Origin: an uncultured Parabacteroides sp.
GTDB taxonomy: Bacteria; Bacteroidota; Bacteroidia; Bacteroidales; Tannerellaceae
DNA: 12,473 nt
NCBI GenBank assembly: GCA_900552465.1
Contig: URZO01000115.1
Span: forward strand, 1 to 12,473
Direction of reading: 5' to 3'
How positions within the stretch are numbered: the stretch's first letter is position 1; every line of letters starts with the position of its first letter. Shown in pieces: positions 1 to 7,378 of the stretch. The notes under the pieces were generated by a model. It had not been told where the DNA came from. It was given only the letters and a program-made list of their open reading frames with translations, and did no database searches. A program made the translations under genes and the position numbers.

Positions 1-2
1 CA

Positions 3-356
3 ATGGACTTAATTAAAGTTGCGGAACAAGCTTTTGCACGAGAAAACGCTACAGAACTTCCCGTATTTTCAACTGGTGATACCATCAGCGTACATTACAA
101 AATCGTTGAGGGAAGTAAAGAACGTGTTCAGATTTTCAAAGGTGTAGTTATCCAAATCAAGGGTACGGGCACCACGAAAACTTTTACGGTTAGAAAAATG
201 TCTGGTAACGTAGGAGTAGAGCGTATTATTCCTTTCAATTCTCCTTTCATTCAATCAATCGAGGTGAACAAGAGAGGTGTCGTTCGTAGATCCAGAATTT
301 ACTATTTCCGTGATCTTACCGGAAAGAAAGCAAAAATTAAAGAGAAGAAGTATTAA
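3..356 (+). CDS. rplS: 50S ribosomal protein L19
   Basis: Structural protein of the large ribosomal subunit; in known ribosomes L19 lies at the subunit interface and helps form an intersubunit bridge. The 117-residue product has the usual family length. It shows the conserved core around residues 45-54 (FKGVVIQIKG) and the basic C-terminal signature at residues 93-112, which includes RRSRIYYFRDLTGKK, matching the RRAKLYYLR-type hallmark of L19. The ATG at base 3 gives a complete N-terminus (MDLIKVAEQ), so the gene appears intact although its promoter lies outside the window. It ends in TAA and is followed 18 bases later by a strong hairpin terminator, so it is the last gene of its transcript. 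Identification is by family recognition and is very secure. Confidence 0.97.
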   Translation: MDLIKVAEQAFARENATELPVFSTGDTISVHYKIVEGSKERVQIFKGVVIQIKGTGTTKTFTVRKMSGNVGVERIIPFNSPFIQSIEVNKRGVVRRSRIYYFRDLTGKKAKIKEKKY

Positions 357-373
357 TTTGCGCTTTAGCCATA

Positions 374-406
374 TAAAAAAGCCTCGTTTTGAACGAGGCT
401 TTTTTA
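374..406. terminator. Bidirectional intrinsic terminator after rplS
   Basis: The sequence gcctcgtt (381-388), loop ttg (389-391) and aacgaggc (392-399) forms a perfect 8-bp GC-rich stem. It is flanked by six A (375-380) and six T (400-405), which extend the pairing by A-T pairs. The T-run makes it a rho-independent terminator for rplS, and the mirror A-run would let it act on the opposite strand as well. Confidence 0.93.
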
Positions 407-560
407 TTTTCCTCCAACCGGAAAATAATCAACTTCAATTTTGTTTCCTCTTCATCATATCGTAACTTTAAATCACAAAATTCGTACGGTAAAAACGAAC
501 ATATTATGACAATCCACTTACAATTTAAATAAAAAAGATATTTTTCCGACGAGAAAATCC

Positions 561-568
561 TAACTTTG
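561..568 (+). promoter_or_regulatory. Bacteroidota -7 promoter box for the phosphohexomutase
   Basis: TAACTTTG is an exact match to the Bacteroidota sigma factor -7 consensus TAnnTTTG. It ends 26 bases before the ATG at 595, giving an expected leader of about 20 bases. No clear TTTG -33 element is visible at the usual spacing; the upstream region is simply A/T-rich. The call rests on the motif and its position. Confidence 0.7.
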
Positions 569-594
569 TAAAAAGGTAATTAAAATGACCACTT

Positions 595-2340
595 ATGGAA
601 AACAACGAGATAGTAAAACTAGCTAGAGCCAAAGCCGAGAAATGGCTGGATAAGGCTTATGACGAGAAAACACGGGCTGAGGTAAAACGGATGCTGGATA
701 ACACAGACACGGGAGATTTGGTGGAATCTTTTTATAATGATCTGGAATTCGGAACCGGAGGTTTACGCGGCATCATGGGGGCCGGAACGAACCGGATGAA
801 CATATACACCGTGGGAGCAGCCACCCAAGGATTTTCAAATTATATCAACCGCATGTTCCCGAACGAGAAAAAAGCCGTGTGCATCGGACATGATTGCCGA
901 CACAATTCCCGATACTTCGCGGAAACGGCTGCCAATATTTTCTCGGCAAACGGAATCCACGTGTATCTGTTTGAAGACCTACGCCCTACCCCGGAAATGT
1001 CGTACGCCATCCGGGAACTGGGATGTAAAGGGGGTGTTATCCTGACCGCGTCGCATAACCCGAAAGAATACAACGGCTACAAGGCTTATTGGGATGACGG
1101 CGCACAGATGATCGCCCCGCACGATAAGAACACAATCGCCGAAGTAAACAAAATCCGCAATGCCAGCGAAATCAAATTCAAAGGCAATAAGGAACTGATC
1201 GAAATCATCGGTAAGGAAATCGACGAACAATATATCAACGACCTGACAAAGATCTCATTGTCACCGGAAGCGATCGCACGCCACCACGATATGAAGATCG
1301 TGTACACTCCGATTCACGGAACAGGTGTCACTGTTGTTCCGCCGACATTGAAAGCATTTGGTTTCACCAACATCATCCATGTTCCCGAACAGGATGAGGT
1401 AAGCGGCGACTTCCCTACCGTTGTTTCTCCGAATCCCGAAGAACCGGCAGCATTGGCTATGGCCGTTGAAAAAGCAAAGGAAACAGACGCCGAACTGGTT
1501 ATGGCTTCCGACCCGGACGCAGACCGCGTAGGTGCAGCTGTTAAGAACAACGAAGGCGAATGGGTATTGCTGAACGGCAACCAGACAGCCCTGATGTTTG
1601 TCTATTACCTGATCACCCGCTGGAAAGAACTGGGCAAGATCAACGGTAAGGAATATATCGTAAAGACAATCGTTACAACCGAACTGATCCGCACGATTGC
1701 AGAAAAGAACGGCGTTGAAGTATACGACGTCTATACCGGTTTCAAATGGATTGCCGACGTGATGAAAAAGAACGAAGGCAAGAAGAACTATATCGGTGGC
1801 GGCGAAGAAAGCTACGGTTTCCTGTGCGAAGATTTCGTACGCGACAAAGATGCCGTTTCTGCTTGTGCTATCCTGGCTGAAATCGCTGCTTGGGCCAAAG
1901 ATCAGGGTATCACGATGTATCAGTTATTGCAGAACATCTACGTTCAGTATGGTTTCTCCAAAGAAAAAGGTATTTCCGTTGTAAAGAAAGGCAAGAGCGG
2001 TGCAGAAGAGATCGAAGCGATGATGAAACACTTCCGCGAAAACCCGTTGCAGGAAATCGCAGGTTCCAAAGTGACATTATTCTACGACTACTCTTCCCTG
2101 AAAGGAAAAGACTACATCGAAAATGAAACGTTAAGCCTGGATATGCCGACAACATCCAACGTTCTGCAGTATTTCACCGAAGACGGCACCAAAGTATCCA
2201 TCCGTCCTTCCGGTACAGAACCCAAGATCAAGTTCTACTGTGAAGTTCATTCCAAAGTGAAAAGCATCGACGAACTACCCGCAGCAGAAAAGGCCGCAGC
2301 AGAAAAGATCGAAGCAATCAAGGCTTCACTGGGAATCTGA
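595..2340 (+). CDS. pgcA: Alpha-phosphohexomutase (phosphoglucomutase/phosphomannomutase, PgcA type)
   Basis: Cytoplasmic enzyme interconverting hexose 1-phosphate and 6-phosphate through a phosphoserine intermediate, feeding sugar-nucleotide and glycan synthesis. All four family signatures are visible in order: the phosphoserine loop TASHNP at residues 151-156 (Ser153 is the phosphorylated residue), the Mg-binding loop DPDADR at 306-311, the sugar-binding loop GEESYG at 403-408, and the phosphate-binding loop RPSGTEP at 537-543. The N-terminal block FGTGGLRG...GTNRMN (about 52-69) and the length of 581 residues are those of the Bacillus PgcA-like group rather than the shorter ManB/GlmM group. 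The gene stands alone, with its own -7 box and terminator. The exact hexose preference (glucose, mannose or both) cannot be read from sequence, so the symbol is by family resemblance. Confidence 0.93.
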   Translation: MENNEIVKLARAKAEKWLDKAYDEKTRAEVKRMLDNTDTGDLVESFYNDLEFGTGGLRGIMGAGTNRMNIYTVGAATQGFSNYINRMFPNEKKAVCIGHDCRHNSRYFAETAANIFSANGIHVYLFEDLRPTPEMSYAIRELGCKGGVILTASHNPKEYNGYKAYWDDGAQMIAPHDKNTIAEVNKIRNASEIKFKGNKELIEIIGKEIDEQYINDLTKISLSPEAIARHHDMKIVYTPIHGTGVTVVPPTLKAFGFTNIIHVPEQDEVSGDFPTVVSPNPEEPAALAMAVEKAKETDAELVMASDPDADRVGAAVKNNEGEWVLLNGNQTALMFVYYLITRWKELGKINGKEYIVKTIVTTELIRTIAEKNGVEVYDVYTGFKWIADVMKKNEGKKNYIGGGEESYGFLCEDFVRDKDAVSACAILAEIAAWAKDQGITMYQLLQNIYVQYGFSKEKGISVVKKGKSGAEEIEAMMKHFRENPLQEIAGSKVTLFYDYSSLKGKDYIENETLSLDMPTTSNVLQYFTEDGTKVSIRPSGTEPKIKFYCEVHSKVKSIDELPAAEKAAAEKIEAIKASLGI

Positions 2341-2373
2341 TCCCGCAATTCGGAAACATATACATATAATTAT

Positions 2374-2406
2374 AAAAGGAGAGGCCGTCACAGTCTCTCC
2401 TTTTTT
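2374..2406 (+). terminator. Intrinsic terminator after the phosphohexomutase
   Basis: aaaaggagag (2374-2383) pairs perfectly with ctctcctttt (2395-2404) around an 11-base loop, and the T-run continues to 2406. It lies 33 bases after the stop codon at 2340. The A-run on the left arm could also give some termination of minus-strand transcripts arriving from cdd. Confidence 0.88.
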
Positions 2407-2464
2407 CTTTCCCGACTTCCGGCTTACCCACTAAAAAACGTCTCTTTTTAGAAAACCACATACA

Positions 2465-2485
2465 GATTATCATAATATGATAATC
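2465..2485. repeat. Perfect AT-rich palindrome
   Basis: gattatcata (2465-2474) and tatgataatc (2476-2485) are exact reverse complements around a single central base. The site lies between the convergent phosphohexomutase and cytidine deaminase genes, beyond the phosphohexomutase terminator. There is no GC core or T-run, so it does not look like a terminator. The symmetry resembles a dimeric repressor operator, but no regulated gene is evident next to it. Confidence 0.6.
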
Positions 2486-2615
2486 ATTTTATGACGATAA
2501 CGATATTTTCTTTATATTACTTTTGATAAAGGGATCTATCAGGTTTATGATCAATTTTTCTTGCCTTAGTTGCGCTACAAAGAAGGGGGTTATTGTAAAA
2601 AAACATCCAAACTTC

Positions 2616-3092
2616 TTATTGCAAATCTTTCGCCCCAAAGCAAAGAGGCAGTAACGATTCGGCACTCTCCGCAATTATCACTTCCTTTGTTCCACATAAC
2701 AGCACCTTCATCGGTTTGCCGTAGCGTTGTTCCGTTTCCAACAAAACCTGACGGCAGGCGCCACATGGCGAAATGCTCTCGACTTGACGGCCATTTGTGG
2801 CGGCAGCGATGGCAAGCGCAACAACCGGGACATCCGGATACCGATGGCCGGCATGAAACAATGTCACCCGTTCTGCACACAAACCGGACGGATAAGCGGC
2901 ATTTTCCTGATTGCTTCCGGTTACAATCGTACCGTTCGCCAACAGAGCAGCCGCTCCGACATGAAACTTCGAATAAGGGGCATACGACCCTTCCGTCGCT
3001 TTTACGGCTGCTTCCATCAACGGCAATTCTTCATCCGGCAACTCAGCAAGCGGATATATTCTGATTCTTGTTTCCAGTTTGATCTCTTTCAT
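2616..3092 (-). CDS. cdd: Cytidine deaminase
   Basis: Zinc enzyme of pyrimidine salvage that deaminates cytidine and deoxycytidine to uridine and deoxyuridine in the cytoplasm. The 158-residue product shows the homotetrameric-type signatures: substrate-binding NQEN at residues 61-64, then CAE at 72-74 (Cys72 as zinc ligand, Glu74 as proton shuttle) and PCGAC at 109-113 (Cys110 and Cys113 as the other zinc ligands). I chose the ATG at 3092. A frame extension upstream to 3116 exists, but it would start inside the minus-strand -7 box at 3114-3121, and its extra residues (MFTYNNNP) do not resemble the family. The gene is monocistronic as far as can be seen, convergent with the phosphohexomutase and divergent from the GH73 gene. 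Only a poly-T stretch without a convincing stem follows on the minus strand (plus positions 2597-2603). Confidence 0.95.
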   Translation of the reverse strand: MKEIKLETRIRIYPLAELPDEELPLMEAAVKATEGSYAPYSKFHVGAAALLANGTIVTGSNQENAAYPSGLCAERVTLFHAGHRYPDVPVVALAIAAATNGRQVESISPCGACRQVLLETEQRYGKPMKVLLCGTKEVIIAESAESLLPLCFGAKDLQ

Positions 3093-3113
3093 AGGATTGT
3101 TATTATAAGTAAA

Positions 3114-3121
3114 CAAATATA
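3114..3121 (-). promoter_or_regulatory. -7 promoter box for cdd
   Basis: Read on the minus strand this is TATATTTG, an exact TAnnTTTG match. It ends 21 bases before the chosen cdd start at 3092, giving a leader of about 15 bases. It also argues against the longer cdd start at 3116. No obvious -33 TTTG is seen. Confidence 0.6.
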
Positions 3122-3142
3122 AGAAATGTATTTCAGAATAAT

Positions 3143-3150
3143 TATCTTTG
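3143..3150 (+). promoter_or_regulatory. -7 promoter box for the GH73/LysM gene
   Basis: TATCTTTG is an exact TAnnTTTG match ending 31 bases before the ATG at 3182. It lies back to back with the cdd box at 3114-3121, so the 89-bp gap is a compact divergent promoter region. No clear -33 element is seen. Confidence 0.68.
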
Positions 3151-3181
3151 TCTCTGAAATAATTACAATAACAAATCAGTC

Positions 3182-4087
3182 ATGCGATTAACACTACGAT
3201 TCCTTTCTCTGCTTGTGATATTTTCCATTACAGGGACAGTTCTGGCAGCAAGCCAGCGGAAAGTGCCGTCATACGAAAAGTATATCAAACAATATAGCAA
3301 CCTGGCCATCCAGCATCAAAAGAAATACCGCATACCGGCGAGCATCACGCTTGCGCAGGGTTTGCTGGAATCCGGTGCCGGGCAAAGCGAACTGGCGCGC
3401 AAGTCGAACAACCATTTCGGCATCAAATGCCACTCCGACTGGCGGGGCGGACGCGTCTATCATGATGACGACCTGCGGGGAGAATGTTTCCGTAAATATA
3501 AGAATCCTGAACAATCGTATGAAGACCATGCCCGTTTCCTCGTCGATCGTCCGCGCTATGCTCCCCTGTTCAAACTAAAGGTTACGGACTACAAAGGTTG
3601 GGCACGGGGCTTGCAGAAATGCGGGTATGCAACCGACCGGGCTTATGCCAACCGGTTGATCAAACTGATCGAGGACTACGAACTCTATCGTTACGACACC
3701 GCCAAGGGGGGCGCATCAAAACCCGCCAAGCAGCCTGCCCGCATCGCCAAATACACGGTTTACCGGACAAACGGATTGCTGTATGTTTACTCCAACGGAC
3801 GGGATAGCTTCGACGATATTGCCGCCAGCCTCGGTTTCCGGGTGAAAGACCTGAAGAAGTATAACGAGGTGCCGGAAGACTTCCCGTTACAGAAAGGCGA
3901 CATCGTCTATCTGGAAAAGAAAAAGAAGAAAGCCGACAAGCCGAATTACGACCATGTCGTACAAGTGGGCGAATCCATGCATAGCATTGCACAGAAGTAC
4001 GGAATACAGATCAAGAGCTTATATAAAATGAATAAAAAGCACTATGATTATATTCCCGAAGAAGGAGATGTGCTAAAACTTAGATAA
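3182..4087 (+). CDS. Secreted glucosaminidase-domain (GH73) peptidoglycan hydrolase with two LysM repeats
   Basis: Predicted exported cell-wall hydrolase that cleaves glycan strands of peptidoglycan at N-acetylglucosamine. Residues 1-22 form a signal peptide (basic MRLTLR, hydrophobic core, cleavage probable after VLA). Residues about 30-172 match the glucosaminidase family: LAQGLLESGAGQSELA carries the expected catalytic Glu63, followed by the NNHFGIKC block at 76-83 and the helix AYANRLIKLIEDY at 154-166. Two LysM modules follow, the first divergent (about 190-245) and the second clear (about 257-300, starting HVVQVGESMHSIAQKYG), which should hold the protein on peptidoglycan. A lysine-rich linker (246-250) separates them. 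The 301-residue length and layout are common in Bacteroidota. The gene has its own promoter and is followed after 44 bases by purM, which also has one. Confidence 0.9.
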   Translation: MRLTLRFLSLLVIFSITGTVLAASQRKVPSYEKYIKQYSNLAIQHQKKYRIPASITLAQGLLESGAGQSELARKSNNHFGIKCHSDWRGGRVYHDDDLRGECFRKYKNPEQSYEDHARFLVDRPRYAPLFKLKVTDYKGWARGLQKCGYATDRAYANRLIKLIEDYELYRYDTAKGGASKPAKQPARIAKYTVYRTNGLLYVYSNGRDSFDDIAASLGFRVKDLKKYNEVPEDFPLQKGDIVYLEKKKKKADKPNYDHVVQVGESMHSIAQKYGIQIKSLYKMNKKHYDYIPEEGDVLKLR

Positions 4088-4103
4088 GTAAGACAAAAAA
4101 TAG

Positions 4104-4111
4104 TATCTTTG
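4104..4111 (+). promoter_or_regulatory. -7 promoter box for purM
   Basis: TATCTTTG is followed by CA, the commonest form of the Bacteroidota -7 box. It ends 20 bases before the purM ATG at 4132, giving a leader of about 14 bases. It probably drives purM, prfA and perhaps pyrF. No terminator hairpin separates it from the GH73 gene, so some read-through is possible. Confidence 0.75.
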
Positions 4112-4131
4112 CAGGCAAATTTCAGAAAAAA

Positions 4132-5298
4132 ATGAGTGACCAACGTTACAACCTACGCGGGGTATCCGCTTCGAAAGAAGATGTTCACAATGCAATAAAG
4201 AACATCGACAAGGGAATATTTCCCAAAGCATTCTGTAAGATCATCCCCGATATCCTGGGCGGTGATCCCGAATATTGCAACATCATGCATGCCGACGGAG
4301 CCGGAACCAAATCATCCCTGGCCTATATGTACTGGAAAGAGACCGGGGACTTGTCCGTCTGGAAAGGCATCGCACAAGACGCATTGATCATGAACATCGA
4401 CGACCTGCTGTGCGTAGGTGCAGTCGACAATATATTAGTTTCCTCGACAATCGGCCGCAACAAACTGCTGATCCCCGGAGAAGTGATCTCCGCGATCATC
4501 AACGGCACGGACGAACTGCTGGCCGAACTCCGTGAAATGGGAGTCGGTTGCTATGCGACAGGCGGAGAGACAGCCGACGTGGGCGACCTGGTTCGCACCA
4601 TCATCGTCGACAGCACGGTTACCTGCCGCATGAAACGCGCCGACGTGATCGACAACAAGAACATCAAAGGCGGTGACGTGATCGTGGGTATGGCTTCCTT
4701 CGGACAGGCCACTTACGAAAAAGAATATAACGGTGGAACAGGCAGTAACGGTTTGACCTCTGCCCGCCACGACGTTTTTGCCAAGTATCTGGCTAAAAAA
4801 TATCCGGAAAGCTATGACGCTGCCGTGCCGGATGAATTGGTTTACTCCGGCGGCTTGAAACTGACAGACCAGATCGAAGAATTAGGTATCGACGCCGGCA
4901 AGTTAGTGCTTTCCCCTACCCGCACATACGCTCCGGTAATTAAGGTGCTGCTGGACAAACTGCGCCCGCATATCGACGGGATGGTACACTGCTCCGGCGG
5001 TGCACAGACCAAAGTCATGCATTTTGTTGAAAACAAACGGATCGTTAAAAACAACCTCTTCCCCGTTCCTCCCCTTTTCCGGATTATCCAGGAACAGAGC
5101 GGTACGGACTGGAGCGAGATGTACAAGGTATTCAATATGGGACACCGTATGGAAATCTACATCGCGCCTGAATATGCGGAAGAAGTGATCAGCATCTCGA
5201 AAAGTTTCGGCATAGATGCACAGATTGTCGGCTTCGTCGAGGAAGCGGAAAAGAACGAATTAATCATCGAAAGCGAGAATGGTCGCTTTACCTATTAA
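4132..5298 (+). CDS. purM: Phosphoribosylformylglycinamidine cyclo-ligase (AIR synthase), divergent Bacteroidota form
   Basis: ATP-dependent cyclisation of FGAM to AIR, the fifth step of purine synthesis, in the cytoplasm. The PurM architecture is clear: DGAGTK at residues 55-60 (DGVGTK in the classical enzyme), DDLLCVGA at 90-97, GGETAD at 144-149 (classical GGETAE), SNGLTSARHD at 205-214 (classical SNGYSL), SPTRTY at 261-266, and FNMGHRM at 334-340 (classical FNMGVGM). Differences from the E. coli type are its length (388 against about 345 residues), the HCSGGA segment at 286-291 where the classical enzyme has HITGGG, and an insertion in the C-terminal domain around 291-330. Membership of the AIR synthase superfamily is certain. 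The assignment to PurM itself rests on overall likeness and my recollection that this is the usual Bacteroidota purM. Only 6 bases separate it from prfA. Confidence 0.87.
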   Translation: MSDQRYNLRGVSASKEDVHNAIKNIDKGIFPKAFCKIIPDILGGDPEYCNIMHADGAGTKSSLAYMYWKETGDLSVWKGIAQDALIMNIDDLLCVGAVDNILVSSTIGRNKLLIPGEVISAIINGTDELLAELREMGVGCYATGGETADVGDLVRTIIVDSTVTCRMKRADVIDNKNIKGGDVIVGMASFGQATYEKEYNGGTGSNGLTSARHDVFAKYLAKKYPESYDAAVPDELVYSGGLKLTDQIEELGIDAGKLVLSPTRTYAPVIKVLLDKLRPHIDGMVHCSGGAQTKVMHFVENKRIVKNNLFPVPPLFRIIQEQSGTDWSEMYKVFNMGHRMEIYIAPEYAEEVISISKSFGIDAQIVGFVEEAEKNELIIESENGRFTY

Positions 5299-5304
5299 TT
5301 ATAA

Positions 5305-6414
5305 ATGGCCGAAAGCAATTTATTAGAGAAGTTAGACGGATTGGTGAGCCGTTTTGAGGAAGTCGGTACGTTAATTACCGACCCGGCAGTTATTGCCGAC
5401 ATGAAACGGTTCGTCAAATTAAATAAAGAATATCGCGATCTGGAAAAGATCGTTGCCGCTCGTGAGGAGTATGTCAAGACATTGAACGGTATCAAAGAGG
5501 CCCGCGAACTGCTGGACAGCGAGCAGGACCCGGAGATGCGCGAAATGGCCCGCGAAGAGCTGGACGCATGCAATAACCGCATCCCGGTATTGGAAGAAGA
5601 AATCAAACTGCTTCTGGTTCCGACCGATCCGCAGGATGACAAGAATGCAATTGTCGAGATACGCGGAGGAACGGGAGGAGACGAAGCGGCGCTTTTTGCT
5701 GGCGACCTGTACCGCATGTACGTGAAGTATTGCGAGATGAAAGGCTGGAAAGTCGCCCTGTCCAGCTGTAGCGAAGGCGCAGCGGGAGGTTTCAAGGAAA
5801 TCATCTTTACCGTCAGCGGGGAAAAGGTGTACGGCACTCTCAAATACGAATCGGGCGTGCACCGTGTACAACGCGTACCGGCCACCGAGACACAAGGCCG
5901 CGTTCATACTTCGGCAGCCACCGTTGCCGTGCTTCCCGAAGCAGATGAATTCGACGTGGAAATCAATGAAGGCGAGATCAAATGGGACACATTCCGTTCG
6001 GGTGGCGCCGGAGGGCAGAACGTCAACAAGGTAGAATCGGGTGTCCGCCTGCGCTATGTATGGAAGAATCCGAATACCGGCGTGAGCGAAGAAATCCTGA
6101 TCGAATGTACCGAGACGCGCGACCAGCCGAAGAACAAGGAACGGGCGCTTACCCGTCTGCGTTCGTTCATCTACGACAAGGAACATCAGAAATATCTGGA
6201 CGATATTGCCAACAAACGGAAAACGATGGTCTCCACCGGCGACCGTTCGGCCAAGATCCGTACCTACAATTATCCGCAAGGACGTATCACCGACCATCGT
6301 ATCAATTACACGATTTACAATCTTTCAGCCTTTATGGATGGGGATATACAAGGTTGCCTCGATCAGTTGATCGTGGCAGAGAATGCTGAACGACTGAAAG
6401 AGTCTGAACTATAA
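5305..6414 (+). CDS. prfA: Peptide chain release factor 1
   Basis: Reads UAA and UAG in the ribosomal A site and triggers release of the finished polypeptide. The 369-residue protein has a coiled-coil N-terminal domain (about 1-105). The tripeptide anticodon PAT at residues 192-194 marks RF1 rather than RF2, which has SPF. The catalytic GGQ at 236-238 sits in the RSGGAGGQNVNKV block. The C-terminal part has the usual RSFIYDKE and the segment around RSAKIRTYNYPQGRITDHR, both conserved in RF1. The ATG at 5305 starts 6 bases after the purM stop, which indicates a shared transcript and possible translational coupling. prmC (hemK), often next to prfA in other phyla, is absent here. Confidence 0.97.
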   Translation: MAESNLLEKLDGLVSRFEEVGTLITDPAVIADMKRFVKLNKEYRDLEKIVAAREEYVKTLNGIKEARELLDSEQDPEMREMAREELDACNNRIPVLEEEIKLLLVPTDPQDDKNAIVEIRGGTGGDEAALFAGDLYRMYVKYCEMKGWKVALSSCSEGAAGGFKEIIFTVSGEKVYGTLKYESGVHRVQRVPATETQGRVHTSAATVAVLPEADEFDVEINEGEIKWDTFRSGGAGGQNVNKVESGVRLRYVWKNPNTGVSEEILIECTETRDQPKNKERALTRLRSFIYDKEHQKYLDDIANKRKTMVSTGDRSAKIRTYNYPQGRITDHRINYTIYNLSAFMDGDIQGCLDQLIVAENAERLKESEL

Positions 6415-6449
6415 CATTATTTTTAGACTAATTTTTTACAAGTAACAAC

Positions 6450-7292
6450 ATGAACAAACAGCAATTATTCGAAAACATCAAGAAAAAGCAATCCTTCCTT
6501 TGCGTAGGACTGGATACCGATATAAAGAAGATCCCGCAGCACCTGCTGGATGAAGAAGACCCCATTTTCGCATTCAACAAGGCAATCATCGACGCTACGG
6601 CCGACTATTGCGTGGCCTACAAGCCGAACCTCGCTTTCTACGAAAGCCTGGGAGTGAAAGGAATGTTGTCTTTTGAAAAGACAGTCGCTTATCTGCGTGA
6701 AAACTATCCCGATCAGTTCATCATTGCCGATGCGAAGCGCGGCGACATCGGTAACACATCCGAAATGTATGCCCGTTCGTTCTTCGATCATATCAAGGTA
6801 GACGCCGTAACAGTGGCTCCGTATATGGGCGAAGACAGTGTGAAACCTTTCCTGATCTATCCGGAAGCGTGGGTTATCCTGCTGGCATTGACATCCAACA
6901 AAGGCTCACAGGATTTCCAGATGACGGAAGATGCCAACGGCGAACGCCTGTTTGAAAAGGTGTTGAAGAAATCGCAGGAATGGGCTACCGACGAACAAAT
7001 GATGTATGTGGTAGGCGCAACGCAGGGTAAGATGTTCCTCGACATCCGTAAACATGCTCCCAACCACTTCCTGCTGGTACCGGGCGTAGGTGCCCAGGGC
7101 GGAAGCCTTGCCGAAGTCGCACAATACGGCATGAACGATCAATGCGGACTGTTGGTCAACTCCTCCCGTGCAATTATCTATGCAGACAAAACAGAGAATT
7201 TTGCAACCGTAGCACGCACAGCAGCAGAGGCTGTACAACGCGAAATGGCAGGTTATCTGCATGATAAAGGAATAATTCCTTGCAAAGCATAG
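6450..7292 (+). CDS. pyrF: Orotidine 5'-phosphate decarboxylase
   Basis: Last step of UMP synthesis: decarboxylation of OMP in the cytoplasm. The active-site motif DAKRGDIGNT lies at residues 94-103, with Lys96 as the catalytic lysine in the charged Lys/Asp network. The N-terminal substrate region FLCVGLDTD is at 16-24 and the phosphate-binding segment LLVPGVGAQGG at 208-218. At 280 residues it belongs to the longer type-2 subfamily (about 270-280) rather than the E. coli-like form of about 230-245. It starts 35 bases after prfA. The spacer is A/T-rich with no good TAnnTTTG box, so co-transcription with purM-prfA is likely but not proven. Confidence 0.96.
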   Translation: MNKQQLFENIKKKQSFLCVGLDTDIKKIPQHLLDEEDPIFAFNKAIIDATADYCVAYKPNLAFYESLGVKGMLSFEKTVAYLRENYPDQFIIADAKRGDIGNTSEMYARSFFDHIKVDAVTVAPYMGEDSVKPFLIYPEAWVILLALTSNKGSQDFQMTEDANGERLFEKVLKKSQEWATDEQMMYVVGATQGKMFLDIRKHAPNHFLLVPGVGAQGGSLAEVAQYGMNDQCGLLVNSSRAIIYADKTENFATVARTAAEAVQREMAGYLHDKGIIPCKA

Positions 7293-7312
7293 GCTATCCC
7301 AATAATTTTTAC

Positions 7313-7320
7313 CATTTTTG
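7313..7320 (+). promoter_or_regulatory. Possible -7 promoter box for the lpx cluster
   Basis: CATTTTTG matches TAnnTTTG with one mismatch at the first base and is followed by CA. It lies in the 86-bp pyrF-lpxD gap, the only sizeable gap before the lpx genes, and would give a leader of about 50 bases. No -33 element and no terminator for pyrF are visible, so read-through from pyrF is an equal alternative. Confidence 0.35.
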
Positions 7321-7378
7321 CAAAATGCCTTGGTACAAACCGGGCAATTGCATTTGAAATATATAATAAAAATAAGTA

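Noticed and set aside
585..626. Tiny 13-codon frame (MTTYGKQRDSKTS) overlapping the start of the phosphohexomutase, with AAAGG 8 bases upstream
   Set aside because: The AAAGG lies at the expected transcription start and so may not be in the RNA. The frame is too short to support as a leader peptide.
2570..3064. Long plus-strand open frame (164 codons) opposite cdd, downstream of the orphan promoter-like box
   Set aside because: It lies antisense to a cytidine deaminase with all zinc-site motifs intact, and its own translation has no recognisable domain. It is best explained as a shadow of cdd.
5295..5885. Minus-strand open frame of 196 codons over the start of prfA
   Set aside because: The translation is Ser/Arg-rich low-complexity of the kind produced by reading the opposite strand of a real gene; no motif is seen.
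5419..6297. Minus-strand open frame of 292 codons inside prfA
   Set aside because: It is antisense to the clear RF1 gene with PAT and GGQ motifs; the translation is unlike any family I recognise and no promoter precedes it.
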